A model generated the notes under the pieces. It searched no databases. It saw nothing but the letters and a program-made list of their open reading frames with translations, and had not been told where the DNA came from. The position numbers and the translations under genes were made by a program. Shown one piece after another: positions 49,502 to 58,311 of a stretch of DNA of 64,000 nucleotides. Position 1 is the stretch's first letter. Each line of letters starts with the position of its first letter. The stretch covers positions 1 through 64,000 of the forward strand of contig MTMI02000003.1 of NCBI GenBank assembly GCA_002011165.2, read 5' to 3'. Source of the stretch: Candidatus Mnemosynella biddleae (GTDB lineage Archaea > Halobacteriota > Archaeoglobi > Mnemosynellales > Mnemosynellaceae).

Positions 49502-50406
49502 AAGTCAATGAATCTTTTGCAGGAATAGATCATGGTACAACTGGAATACGATTCGCAACAACCGATGGGAGAAGGTTTGAATTCTCCAGAGAAGAGCTCA
49601 GAGAGATGAGTATTTTAGAGATTAGAGGTAAAATAGAAGAGATGTTCTCAGACGTGAAGCTTTTTGCACTTTCATACTCAATGGGAGATGGAATTAAGGG
49701 TTTTGAGAACATAAAATATGTGAAAAACAGAGGTCTTAAGGAGACTGGAGGGGCAGGAGAGTTTAAAGGAGGTGGTACGAAACTTTTTGAGGCCATGAAG
49801 AGTTTTCCCTGTGTATTGATTCCGGGTATTCACAGAGAGAATTTCCTCGATCCGAGGTTCAAAGTTTTTTCCCATGGTGCTTCACCAGAAAAAATCGGTT
49901 TAGCTTTTTACGCCTTGAAACACGGAAAGAATCTCCTGATTTCGGACTGTAGTAGCAATACTGTTACTCTTGCGGTAATTGATGAGAAGCTCATTGGAGC
50001 CATCGACGCCTGTATCTTCTCCCCCGGATGGACTCAGGGGCCTATAGATCTCGAAGCAATCAGGAGAATAGATAGAGGAGAAATTACAGCTGAAAGAGCT
50101 TTTTCAACAGGAGGTGTCACCAAAATATTCTCAAAAGATGAAGCTATTGGAGTGCTTGCGTTCTTCTGTGCGATGGAAATAGAGGCTCTCAAAGTTCTTA
50201 TGAGAGATTATCGAATTGAGGAGTACAGCATCTGCATCGGAGGAGGTCTTTCAGAGAATAAAGAGTTTGTAGATCTGGTTACTTCACTTCTCGGAACAGA
50301 AGTTATTCCCTTAGGAAAGTGGGCTTCTGCAGAGGGTTGTGCTGAAATAGCAGAGAAGATATATCTGGGTGCAAAGGAAATACTTGGATTTCCAGTGAAT
50401 TTTTGA
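49498..50406 (+). CDS. Actin/HSP70-fold kinase-like protein, methanogenesis marker 12-like
   Basis: FAGIDHGTTGIRFATTDG; LISDCSSNTVTLAVIDEK; FSPGWTQGPIDLEAIRRID; start reassigned to ATG 49498. Confidence 0.68.
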   Translation: MKVNESFAGIDHGTTGIRFATTDGRRFEFSREELREMSILEIRGKIEEMFSDVKLFALSYSMGDGIKGFENIKYVKNRGLKETGGAGEFKGGGTKLFEAMKSFPCVLIPGIHRENFLDPRFKVFSHGASPEKIGLAFYALKHGKNLLISDCSSNTVTLAVIDEKLIGAIDACIFSPGWTQGPIDLEAIRRIDRGEITAERAFSTGGVTKIFSKDEAIGVLAFFCAMEIEALKVLMRDYRIEEYSICIGGGLSENKEFVDLVTSLLGTEVIPLGKWASAEGCAEIAEKIYLGAKEILGFPVNF

Positions 50407-51320
50407 GGGATGCTGAAGTGTTTAATGAAATACTTCTTATGGTTGTCTCGATTTTTGCGGGCGCCCTTGGAAAGCATTTAGGAATTTTTAGAGATGAAGA
50501 TGGAGCCCTTCTGAGCAAAATTGTTCTTACAATCTTTCTTCCATCCATGATAATCTTGAGTATGATGAAAGTGGAGATAGAGAAGTTCTACGAAATTGTG
50601 AGTATATTTGTCGCAACTGCTATCGTCCTTTTCACAACTCTTGGGATAACTGCAATTGCCTCAAATCTACTCTTCCGAAGAAGAGACACGATTCCAATCC
50701 TCATATTAAATGGGACTTTTGGTAATAGTGGTTTCATGGGAATTCCAATTGTTTTTGCAGTTTACGGATACGACGGAGTCCAGAGAATTTTGTTCTCCAA
50801 CTTAGGATTTGCTGTGATCTTCTGGACTCTTGGTGTTTATATTTGTGCCTTATACGGGGCAGGTAAATTCTCATTTAATTCAGCTCTTGGAGAACTACTT
50901 AAAAATCCGCCGACACTCTCAACTTTTCTTGGACTTCTGATAGGATTTGGTGGTCTCCAACCTCCTTTACCTTTAATAGAACTCATGGATGTTTTCCAGA
51001 GAGCAACCATACCTCTCTCGATGATTGCTATAGGGATATTCCTGAGGACTTCAAACTTCAGGAGATACCTTGCTCCTTCCTTTTTCAATGGCTTCTTCAA
51101 GTTCCTTATTTCTCCAGCTCTTGCACTTCTTATAGCGGATTTGCTGAAGTTATCTCAAATAAATGCTGAAATACTCTTCCTTGCGTCCATCATGCCTCCT
51201 GCAGTGCTAAACACGATACTGGCTTCGAAATACTCGCTAAATACGGAGCTGTCCTCTGCAATAACGATAATAAATACCCTTATCTCACTTCCGCTAATAT
51301 TCGTTATTCTTCTTATTTGA
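50403..51320 (+). CDS. AEC (auxin efflux carrier) family transporter
   Basis: Multi-TM, FAGALGKHLGIFRDEDGALLSKIVLTIFLPSMI; NGTFGNSGFMGIPI. Confidence 0.85.
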   Translation: MRDAEVFNEILLMVVSIFAGALGKHLGIFRDEDGALLSKIVLTIFLPSMIILSMMKVEIEKFYEIVSIFVATAIVLFTTLGITAIASNLLFRRRDTIPILILNGTFGNSGFMGIPIVFAVYGYDGVQRILFSNLGFAVIFWTLGVYICALYGAGKFSFNSALGELLKNPPTLSTFLGLLIGFGGLQPPLPLIELMDVFQRATIPLSMIAIGIFLRTSNFRRYLAPSFFNGFFKFLISPALALLIADLLKLSQINAEILFLASIMPPAVLNTILASKYSLNTELSSAITIINTLISLPLIFVILLI

Positions 51321-51368
51321 AATTAGAAACTTTTTTATCCGAACAAATTGAGATTGTTAAAGAGGTGA

Positions 51369-51764
51369 ATGCTTATGAAATTAGCGTCTGTTGAAGAATA
51401 TCTGAAACGAGCTCTCGAAGGAGAGGCAATAGCAGCAGTCAAGTACTTTGCTTTTGCTATAAGAGCGGAAGAAGAGGGAAATGCAGAGGCTGCTGAAGCA
51501 TTCAGAACAATCATGATGCAAGAACTCTGGCATGCAAGGAAAATTCTCGAAATGCTTGGAGAAATCGAGGATACTAGAAAAAATCTCGGTAAAGCTATAG
51601 CAGGAGAGAGAGCTGAGAGCACAGACTATTATCCGAATGCAGCTCTTCAAGCAAGAGATGAAGGAAACGAAGAGGCAATTGATCTCTTTGAATATTTGGC
51701 TGCAACTGAGAAGGCACATATGAAGGATTTTGAAATTCTGCTTAAGAAGATGGAGAAACGATAA
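51369..51764 (+). CDS. Rubrerythrin-like ferritin-fold diiron protein (no rubredoxin domain)
   Basis: ALEGEAIAAVKYFAFAIRAEEEG...EKAHMKDFEILLKKME. Confidence 0.83.
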   Translation: MLMKLASVEEYLKRALEGEAIAAVKYFAFAIRAEEEGNAEAAEAFRTIMMQELWHARKILEMLGEIEDTRKNLGKAIAGERAESTDYYPNAALQARDEGNEEAIDLFEYLAATEKAHMKDFEILLKKMEKR

Positions 51765-51859
51765 AAGAATCTTAAAATCTGGAAAACTCAATTACAACCG
51801 CTTTATAACTTTTATAAGAAATCATAACTTTTTTAACGAGGTCCCTCATCTTTCCTTCT

Positions 51860-53272
51860 ATGAGAGAAGAGATTCTAAGAGAGCTTGAAAAAATCGTTGG
51901 TGAAGATGATGTCTCAACAGATCCAGTTGAAATATATGTTCACTCTAGAGATTCTGCCCTTTTTCAGGGATTTGCTGATGTCATAGTGAGACCTGAGAGT
52001 ACTGAAGAAGTTTCTCAGATTCTCAAGCTTGCTAATGATTATAAAATTCCTGTTTATCCGAGAGGATCTGGAACGAGTATCTGCGGTGGCCCAATTCCAG
52101 TTCTTGGCGGAATAGTTCTTGCAATGTACAAGATGAACAGAATAATAGAGTTCGATAGAGAGAATCTCATGGTTACGGTTGAACCTGGAGTCATATGCGA
52201 TGATCTGAATGAGTTTCTTGCTCCTTATGGATATTTCTTCCCACCTGATCCGGGTTCAAGCAATGCTGCGACGATTGGAGGAATGGTTGGGCACAACGCA
52301 GGTGGAATGCTCGCTCTGAAATATGGAACGACGAAAGACTGGATACAGTGGCTTGAGGTTGTTCTTCCTGGAGGAAAAGTGATAAGAACAGGGAGTAACA
52401 CCCTGAAGAGTGTTTCGGATTATGATCTCACAAAACTCTTCTGTGCTTCTGAGGGAACTCTTGGAGTTGTCACGAAGATTGGAATGAGAGTTGCACCGAA
52501 ACCGAAGTATTACAGGACAGTTCTGTTCTACTTCGATGATCTGAGAAAGGCTGGGAATGCTATAGTTAATGTCAGATCTTCTGGAGTTGTGCCCGCTGCA
52601 CTTGAGATAATAGACAGGATTTCTATGAAGACTGCAGGAGAATATACAGGAATGGATCTTCCAGAAGCAGAGGCTATGCTGATAGTTCAAACTGATGGAC
52701 TTGTTGAAGAACAGGTTCAGAGAGAAATTGAGATTTGTTTTGAAGCAGCTAAAAAGGCCGAACCAATTGAGTGGATGATGGCTGAGACTGAGGAGGAGAG
52801 GAATAAGGCATGGGCAATTAGAAAAGCCTGTTTTCCAGCACTTGCGAGAAAAGCCATTACCACAATTATTGAAGACATGTGCGTCCCAATAACAAAGATT
52901 CCGGATGCTCTTGTCGAAATTCAGAAGATTCCAGAAAGAGTGAACAATCTTGTGAGTATTGGAACTTATGGTCATGCTGGAGATGGGAATCTTCATCCAA
53001 CATTTCTCTTCGATGAGAGAGATCCTGAAGAGAGGGAAGCGTTCTTTAAGGCGACAAAGATTCTTTATGATGAAGTCGTTCTTCCTCGAGGTGGTTCGAT
53101 AACGGGAGAGCATGGGATAGGAATTGCAAGAAGCAAATACATTCCGAAACAGCTCGGAAAGGAGACAATAGAGCTCATGAAGGGCATCAAGAAGGTCTTT
53201 GATCCAAACAACATAATGAATCCCATGAAAGGCAAGCCCTATGGGGATGAGGCGATAATTCCAGAAATATAA
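51860..53272 (+). CDS. FAD-linked D-lactate/glycolate dehydrogenase, copy 1
   Basis: VIVRPESTEEVSQILKLANDYKIPVYPRGSGTSICGG; GHAGDGNLHPTFL; TGEHGIGIARSKY. Confidence 0.93.
   Translation: MREEILRELEKIVGEDDVSTDPVEIYVHSRDSALFQGFADVIVRPESTEEVSQILKLANDYKIPVYPRGSGTSICGGPIPVLGGIVLAMYKMNRIIEFDRENLMVTVEPGVICDDLNEFLAPYGYFFPPDPGSSNAATIGGMVGHNAGGMLALKYGTTKDWIQWLEVVLPGGKVIRTGSNTLKSVSDYDLTKLFCASEGTLGVVTKIGMRVAPKPKYYRTVLFYFDDLRKAGNAIVNVRSSGVVPAALEIIDRISMKTAGEYTGMDLPEAEAMLIVQTDGLVEEQVQREIEICFEAAKKAEPIEWMMAETEEERNKAWAIRKACFPALARKAITTIIEDMCVPITKIPDALVEIQKIPERVNNLVSIGTYGHAGDGNLHPTFLFDERDPEEREAFFKATKILYDEVVLPRGGSITGEHGIGIARSKYIPKQLGKETIELMKGIKKVFDPNNIMNPMKGKPYGDEAIIPEI
51968..52816 (+). repeat. 849-bp direct repeat copy 1 inside lactate dehydrogenase gene
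   Basis: No difference seen from 53516-54364 by eye (constant offset 1548). Confidence 0.9.
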
Positions 53273-53398
53273 CTATTTATCATAAATATTCTTTGAGAAT
53301 TGGCGTGAGAACGCTTTCAAATTCGATATTCGGACTAAAAATAAGAAAGATATTTAAACTCGATAACGGGTAAGTTAACTTGGAGAAAAAAAGAAGGG

Positions 53399-54811
53399 AT
53401 GATTTCTATGGACGAGAAAATAATTGAGGAACTTAAGAATATAGTCGGAGAGGAGGATGTCAGTACTGATCCGCTTGAAATCTACGTCCATTCTAGAGAT
53501 TCTGCACCCTTCCAAGGATTTGCTGATGTCATAGTGAGACCTGAGAGTACTGAAGAAGTTTCTCAGATTCTCAAGCTTGCTAATGATTATAAAATTCCTG
53601 TTTATCCGAGAGGATCTGGAACGAGTATCTGCGGTGGCCCAATTCCAGTTCTTGGCGGAATAGTTCTTGCAATGTACAAGATGAACAGAATAATAGAGTT
53701 CGATAGAGAGAATCTCATGGTTACGGTTGAACCTGGAGTCATATGCGATGATCTGAATGAGTTTCTTGCTCCTTATGGATATTTCTTCCCACCTGATCCG
53801 GGTTCAAGCAATGCTGCGACGATTGGAGGAATGGTTGGGCACAACGCAGGTGGAATGCTCGCTCTGAAATATGGAACGACGAAAGACTGGATACAGTGGC
53901 TTGAGGTTGTTCTTCCTGGAGGAAAAGTGATAAGAACAGGGAGTAACACCCTGAAGAGTGTTTCGGATTATGATCTCACAAAACTCTTCTGTGCTTCTGA
54001 GGGAACTCTTGGAGTTGTCACGAAGATTGGAATGAGAGTTGCACCGAAACCGAAGTATTACAGGACAGTTCTGTTCTACTTCGATGATCTGAGAAAGGCT
54101 GGGAATGCTATAGTTAATGTCAGATCTTCTGGAGTTGTGCCCGCTGCACTTGAGATAATAGACAGGATTTCTATGAAGACTGCAGGAGAATATACAGGAA
54201 TGGATCTTCCAGAAGCAGAGGCTATGCTGATAGTTCAAACTGATGGACTTGTTGAAGAACAGGTTCAGAGAGAAATTGAGATTTGTTTTGAAGCAGCTAA
54301 AAAGGCCGAACCAATTGAGTGGATGATGGCTGAGACTGAGGAGGAGAGGAATAAGGCATGGGCAGCAAGAAAGGCTGCTTATCCCGCTCTCGTGAGGACT
54401 TCACCCGCAACAACATGCATGGAGGATATGTCGGTTCCAGTTCCCAAGATCCCTGATGCCCTCGTAAAGCTTCAGAAGATTCCAGAAAGAGTGAACAATC
54501 TTGTGAGTATTGGAATTTTCGGGCACGCTGGAGATGGGAATCTTCATCCAACATTCCAGTATGATGAGAGGGAGCCTGAGCAGAGGGAAGCGTTCTTTAA
54601 GGCGCTTGATATAATGTATAGAGAGATTGCACTTCCAATGGGTGGAACTGTCACTGGAGAGCATGGAATAGGACTCATAAGAGCGAAGTATCTCATAGAT
54701 GAGTATGGAGCCGAAGTTGTCGAGCTCATGAAGGGCATCAAGAAGGTCTTTGATCCAAACAACATAATGAATCCCGATAAAGGAAAGCCATGGGGGGTTA
54801 TCGAAGTTTAA
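53399..54811 (+). CDS. FAD-linked D-lactate/glycolate dehydrogenase, copy 2
   Basis: Paralogue of 51860-53272; identical central region, divergent N- and C-termini. Confidence 0.93.
   Translation: MISMDEKIIEELKNIVGEEDVSTDPLEIYVHSRDSAPFQGFADVIVRPESTEEVSQILKLANDYKIPVYPRGSGTSICGGPIPVLGGIVLAMYKMNRIIEFDRENLMVTVEPGVICDDLNEFLAPYGYFFPPDPGSSNAATIGGMVGHNAGGMLALKYGTTKDWIQWLEVVLPGGKVIRTGSNTLKSVSDYDLTKLFCASEGTLGVVTKIGMRVAPKPKYYRTVLFYFDDLRKAGNAIVNVRSSGVVPAALEIIDRISMKTAGEYTGMDLPEAEAMLIVQTDGLVEEQVQREIEICFEAAKKAEPIEWMMAETEEERNKAWAARKAAYPALVRTSPATTCMEDMSVPVPKIPDALVKLQKIPERVNNLVSIGIFGHAGDGNLHPTFQYDEREPEQREAFFKALDIMYREIALPMGGTVTGEHGIGLIRAKYLIDEYGAEVVELMKGIKKVFDPNNIMNPDKGKPWGVIEV
53516..54364 (+). repeat. 849-bp direct repeat copy 2
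   Basis: See copy 1. Confidence 0.9.
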
Positions 54812-54824
54812 GGGGTGAAATACT

Positions 54825-55271
54825 ATGAGTGAAGTTAAAGAATTTAAAGGATTATCAAAAGAAGAAATAAAGAAATTTGAATTTCTCAGCGATAAATATG
54901 CAGATGATACATTCAAGTGCATTCGATGTAGCTACTGTCAGGCTAAATGCCCAAGCTGGGAGGAATTTGGTTGGGTATCTCATTCAGCCAGAGGAAGAAT
55001 CCAAACTGCGAGAGGGATCGTAGAAGGGAAGTTAAGACCTTCGGAATACATGCTAAGAGCTGTCTTCACCTGCAACATGTGTGATTACTGTCTTCTCAAG
55101 TGTCCTGCTGGACTTCCAACAACTGATATCATCAGAGCTTTGAAGCACGATTTAGCAAAACAGGGGTATTACGTTGGGGTGCACAAAAAGCTCGTTGAGA
55201 GAATTCAGAAATATGGAAATCCCTACGGGGAGGATCCAGCTAAAAGAGCTGACTGGATGAAGGAGGAATAA
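54825..55271 (+). CDS. 4Fe-4S protein (HdrC/GlpC-like electron transfer subunit)
   Basis: CIRCSYCQAKCPSW and CNMCDYCLLKCPAGLPTTDIIRALK. Confidence 0.9.
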   Translation: MSEVKEFKGLSKEEIKKFEFLSDKYADDTFKCIRCSYCQAKCPSWEEFGWVSHSARGRIQTARGIVEGKLRPSEYMLRAVFTCNMCDYCLLKCPAGLPTTDIIRALKHDLAKQGYYVGVHKKLVERIQKYGNPYGEDPAKRADWMKEE

Positions 55272-55273
55272 AA

Positions 55274-56002
55274 ATGGCTGACACAATTTATTTCCCCGGT
55301 TGTACTGCTGCTTACCGACAGCAGGATACTGCAAGAGCAAGTGTGAAGATTTTGAAAGCAGGTGGAGTAGAGTTTGACATTCTCGGAGAAAAGGAGCTCT
55401 GTTGTGGTTCGGTTCTCTTCAACTCTGGATTCTTCGAAGAAGGGATGGAAGTTGCGAAGAAGAACTTGGAGATGTTCAAAGAACTGGGAATAAAGAAAAT
55501 CATCACTGCCTGTGCGGGATGCACCAAGACGTTTAAAGAGACCTACGAACAGATCTTTGGGGAGCTTCCGTATGAGGTTAAGAACATTACAGAAGTTGTT
55601 GATGAACTGATAAGTGAAGGAAAACTGAAGTTCAAGGAAGAAGGAGAGAAGGTGAGGGTCACTTATCACGATCCATGCCATCTGGGAAGATCCCTCGGAA
55701 CCTACGATCCCCCAAGGAGAGTTCTGAGAGCAATTCCTGGAATAGAGTTCGTTGAAATGAAGAGGAACAGAGATAGTTCTCGATGTTGTGGAGCAGGAGG
55801 GGGAGTTAGATCGGCATATCCGGAGACTGCGATATCTCTTGCAAAGAGGAGAATAGGAGATGCGGAAGAGATAAAAGCAGAACTCATTGTAACTCCATGC
55901 CCGTTCTGTGTGCTAAATCTCAGTGACGGTGCAAAGGAGAAGAGCTCAAATATTAAGGTGAAGGATATAACAGTATTCATAGCGGAGAGATTGGAGGTTT
56001 AA
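55274..56002 (+). CDS. CCG-domain Fe-S protein (HdrB/LldE-like)
   Basis: YFPGCTAAYR; ITACAGCTKTFKETY; CHLGRSLGTYDPPR; SRCCGAGGGVRSAYPE. Confidence 0.9.
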   Translation: MADTIYFPGCTAAYRQQDTARASVKILKAGGVEFDILGEKELCCGSVLFNSGFFEEGMEVAKKNLEMFKELGIKKIITACAGCTKTFKETYEQIFGELPYEVKNITEVVDELISEGKLKFKEEGEKVRVTYHDPCHLGRSLGTYDPPRRVLRAIPGIEFVEMKRNRDSSRCCGAGGGVRSAYPETAISLAKRRIGDAEEIKAELIVTPCPFCVLNLSDGAKEKSSNIKVKDITVFIAERLEV

Positions 56003-56005
56003 AGA

Positions 56006-56779
56006 ATGGAGTGGAAAACCGAGATTTCGAAGGTAGAACCAAATAAAATCCTCATAAGAGGTTACAACCTTGGAGATTTGATTGGAAAACTTTCATTCGG
56101 AGGCGTTGCGTATCTTCTTCTTACGGGCGAGTATCCAACAGAGGCTCAACAGAAGATTATGGATGCGATGCTAGTTGCAGGATGCGATCACTCGCTAGCT
56201 GCACCTTCAACTCAAGCTGCAAGACTCGTTGCTTCGAGCGGAGTTCCGCTTCAGGCTGCAGTCGCAGCAGGAATAACATCTCTCGGAGATTATCACGGAG
56301 GAGCAATTGATAAATGTGCGAAAGTTCTTCAGGAAGGTGTTAAAAGAGCCAAAGAAGAAGGTAAGAGTTTTGATGAGATGGCAGAGATCATTGTGAAGGA
56401 GCACAGAGCGAGAAAGGAGAGGATTCAAGGATTTGGACATCCATATCATACGAAGGATCCAAGAGTAATCGCAATGATGAATTTAGCCAAGGAGTTAGGA
56501 ATTTACGGTGATCACTGCGAATTTGCAAAAGCGATCGAGAGGGCTCTGGAGAAGGAGTTTGGAAGACATCTTCCGTTGAATGTTGATGGAGGAATTGCCG
56601 CTCTAATGTCAGAACTCGGACTTGACTGGAGGCTCGGAAAGGGATTCTATGTGATGGCAAGATCTGCTGGTTTGGTCGCTCATGTATATGAAGAGATCAC
56701 AAAAGAGAGACCATTCAGAGTTCTTCCACTCGATCAGATAATCTACAATGGCCCTCCAGAGAGACCTGTGCCAAAATAA
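56006..56779 (+). CDS. Citryl-CoA lyase / citrate synthase-like protein
   Basis: MEWKTEISKVEPNKILIRGYNLGDLIGKLSFG; GDYHGGAIDKC; GFGHPYHTKDPR. Confidence 0.87.
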   Translation: MEWKTEISKVEPNKILIRGYNLGDLIGKLSFGGVAYLLLTGEYPTEAQQKIMDAMLVAGCDHSLAAPSTQAARLVASSGVPLQAAVAAGITSLGDYHGGAIDKCAKVLQEGVKRAKEEGKSFDEMAEIIVKEHRARKERIQGFGHPYHTKDPRVIAMMNLAKELGIYGDHCEFAKAIERALEKEFGRHLPLNVDGGIAALMSELGLDWRLGKGFYVMARSAGLVAHVYEEITKERPFRVLPLDQIIYNGPPERPVPK

Positions 56780-56825
56780 TCCAAAATATTTTTATTTTTT
56801 ACCTTTTTTCAAAATATTTTTTGAG

Positions 56826-57995
56826 GTGTTTTCTCTGAGTCTTGAAATTCTTCAAGTTGAAGTAACTTCGAAGTGCAACTTCAATTGTAAATACTGTCTC
56901 AGACAATTCTGGAGGTCTTCACCAAGAGATCTGAGACTTGAGATTTTTGAAAAAATTCTCGAAAATTTTCCATCAAAAAAAGTTGTGCTTTACGGTTTTG
57001 GAGAACCTTTAGTCCATGAAAATATCAGGAAAATGGCGAAAATTGCATCTGAAAATTCAGAAGTTGTTTTAGTTACAAATGGAAGCTTGGAAGTTGAGAG
57101 AGTCCTCAATTATGTAGACTTTCTTGGAATTTCTTTAGACTCTATAGATCCAGAATTCCTCAAAAGAGTTCGAGTGAATTCAGAATTTGAAGTGATTGCA
57201 GAGAATATAAAGAAAGCTAAAGAGAGGGTTGAAGTTGAGCTCGAGGTTGTGCTCATGCAAGATAACATTAAGGAGCTTACAAACTTTATAAAGTGGGCTG
57301 GAGATCTTGGCGTTGACGTTAGCATTTCAAATCTTGTGCCATACAGCAGGGAGATGTATGAAATGGGTGTTTTTGTTGAATTCAGCAAAAGAACCTTGGA
57401 GATTTACAGAGATGTTATCAAAGAATATCCAAAAAAGGATAGATTTTTGATAGACGTTGCACTGGGGGTTAAAGATGCGGTTGAAATTTACAGAAGAATT
57501 TGGGAGAGGGTTAGAGAAGAAGGATACAGTATAAATATTTTGAGACTTATGGAGAACGAAAGAAGGGTGAAGTTTGCAGAGAGGGCTGAGAAGATTCTAG
57601 AGGAGTGTAAGGAGATTTCTGAGAGCTTTGGAATAAAGCTTCACTTTCCACAAATTTTTGGAGATGATAAGTTGAGAGAGTGCCCTTATGAGGAGGGGAT
57701 CTTTGTCAGAGCAGATGGAAAAGTCGCCCCTTGCATGGAATTCGCATACACACACCCAGCCTATATTAACGGACATGAAAAGAAAGTCGAAGAGGTTATC
57801 ATCGGAAATTCCTCTGAATTTGAGATGGAGTTTCAGAAAAAGAAAAGAAAGTTAAAAGAATTTATGCCGTGGTGTGGAGATTGTTCATATGTGACCTTTT
57901 GTTGGTATGTCGAAGAGTCAAGAGATTGTTATGCAAACAAACCTTCTTGTAGCGAGTGTCTATACAGTGCGAAGATCTCAAGATGCATACTCTGA
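56826..57995 (+). CDS. Radical SAM/SPASM protein
   Basis: EVTSKCNFNCKYC; YGFGEPLVH; C-terminal CGDCSYVTFCWYVEESRDCYANKPSCSEC; start taken at GTG 56826. Confidence 0.87.
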   Translation: MFSLSLEILQVEVTSKCNFNCKYCLRQFWRSSPRDLRLEIFEKILENFPSKKVVLYGFGEPLVHENIRKMAKIASENSEVVLVTNGSLEVERVLNYVDFLGISLDSIDPEFLKRVRVNSEFEVIAENIKKAKERVEVELEVVLMQDNIKELTNFIKWAGDLGVDVSISNLVPYSREMYEMGVFVEFSKRTLEIYRDVIKEYPKKDRFLIDVALGVKDAVEIYRRIWERVREEGYSINILRLMENERRVKFAERAEKILEECKEISESFGIKLHFPQIFGDDKLRECPYEEGIFVRADGKVAPCMEFAYTHPAYINGHEKKVEEVIIGNSSEFEMEFQKKKRKLKEFMPWCGDCSYVTFCWYVEESRDCYANKPSCSECLYSAKISRCIL

Positions 57996-58072
57996 GTTTG
58001 AAATTTCTGATTTTTCCTATTTGTGAGAAAAATCAGAAAATTTAAGAAAATACGATTTAAGATTTTTTCCTT

Positions 58073-58311
58073 ATGCAAACCTGCAAAATTACGAAAATAG
58101 AGGCTGTGCTTACAGTTGATTCCAAAGGAGAGATACTGCTTCCAAAAGATCTTAGAGAAAAAGCGGAGATTAAGCCCAGAGAGAAACTTGTTGCAATGGC
58201 AGGATACGATAAGAAAGAGGCAAGATTTGCTGTTTGATAATCGTGAGAGCAGAGCTTCTAAACGAAGAGATGAGAAAATGTAATTGTTCCGATACTAAAG
58301 GAGGTTTTAGA
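58073..58311 (+). pseudogene. AbrB-type regulator interrupted by a single-base frameshift near 58228
   Basis: MQTCKITKIEAVLTVDSKGEILLPKDLREKAEIKPREKLVAMAGYDKKEARF then, one frame over, CCLIIVRAELLNEEMRKCNC. Confidence 0.65.

Noticed and set aside
52256-53113. Minus-strand 285-aa ORF within lactate dehydrogenase copy 1 (and its twin at 53804-54238)
   Set aside because: Shadow ORF; its duplication is explained by the 849-bp repeat.
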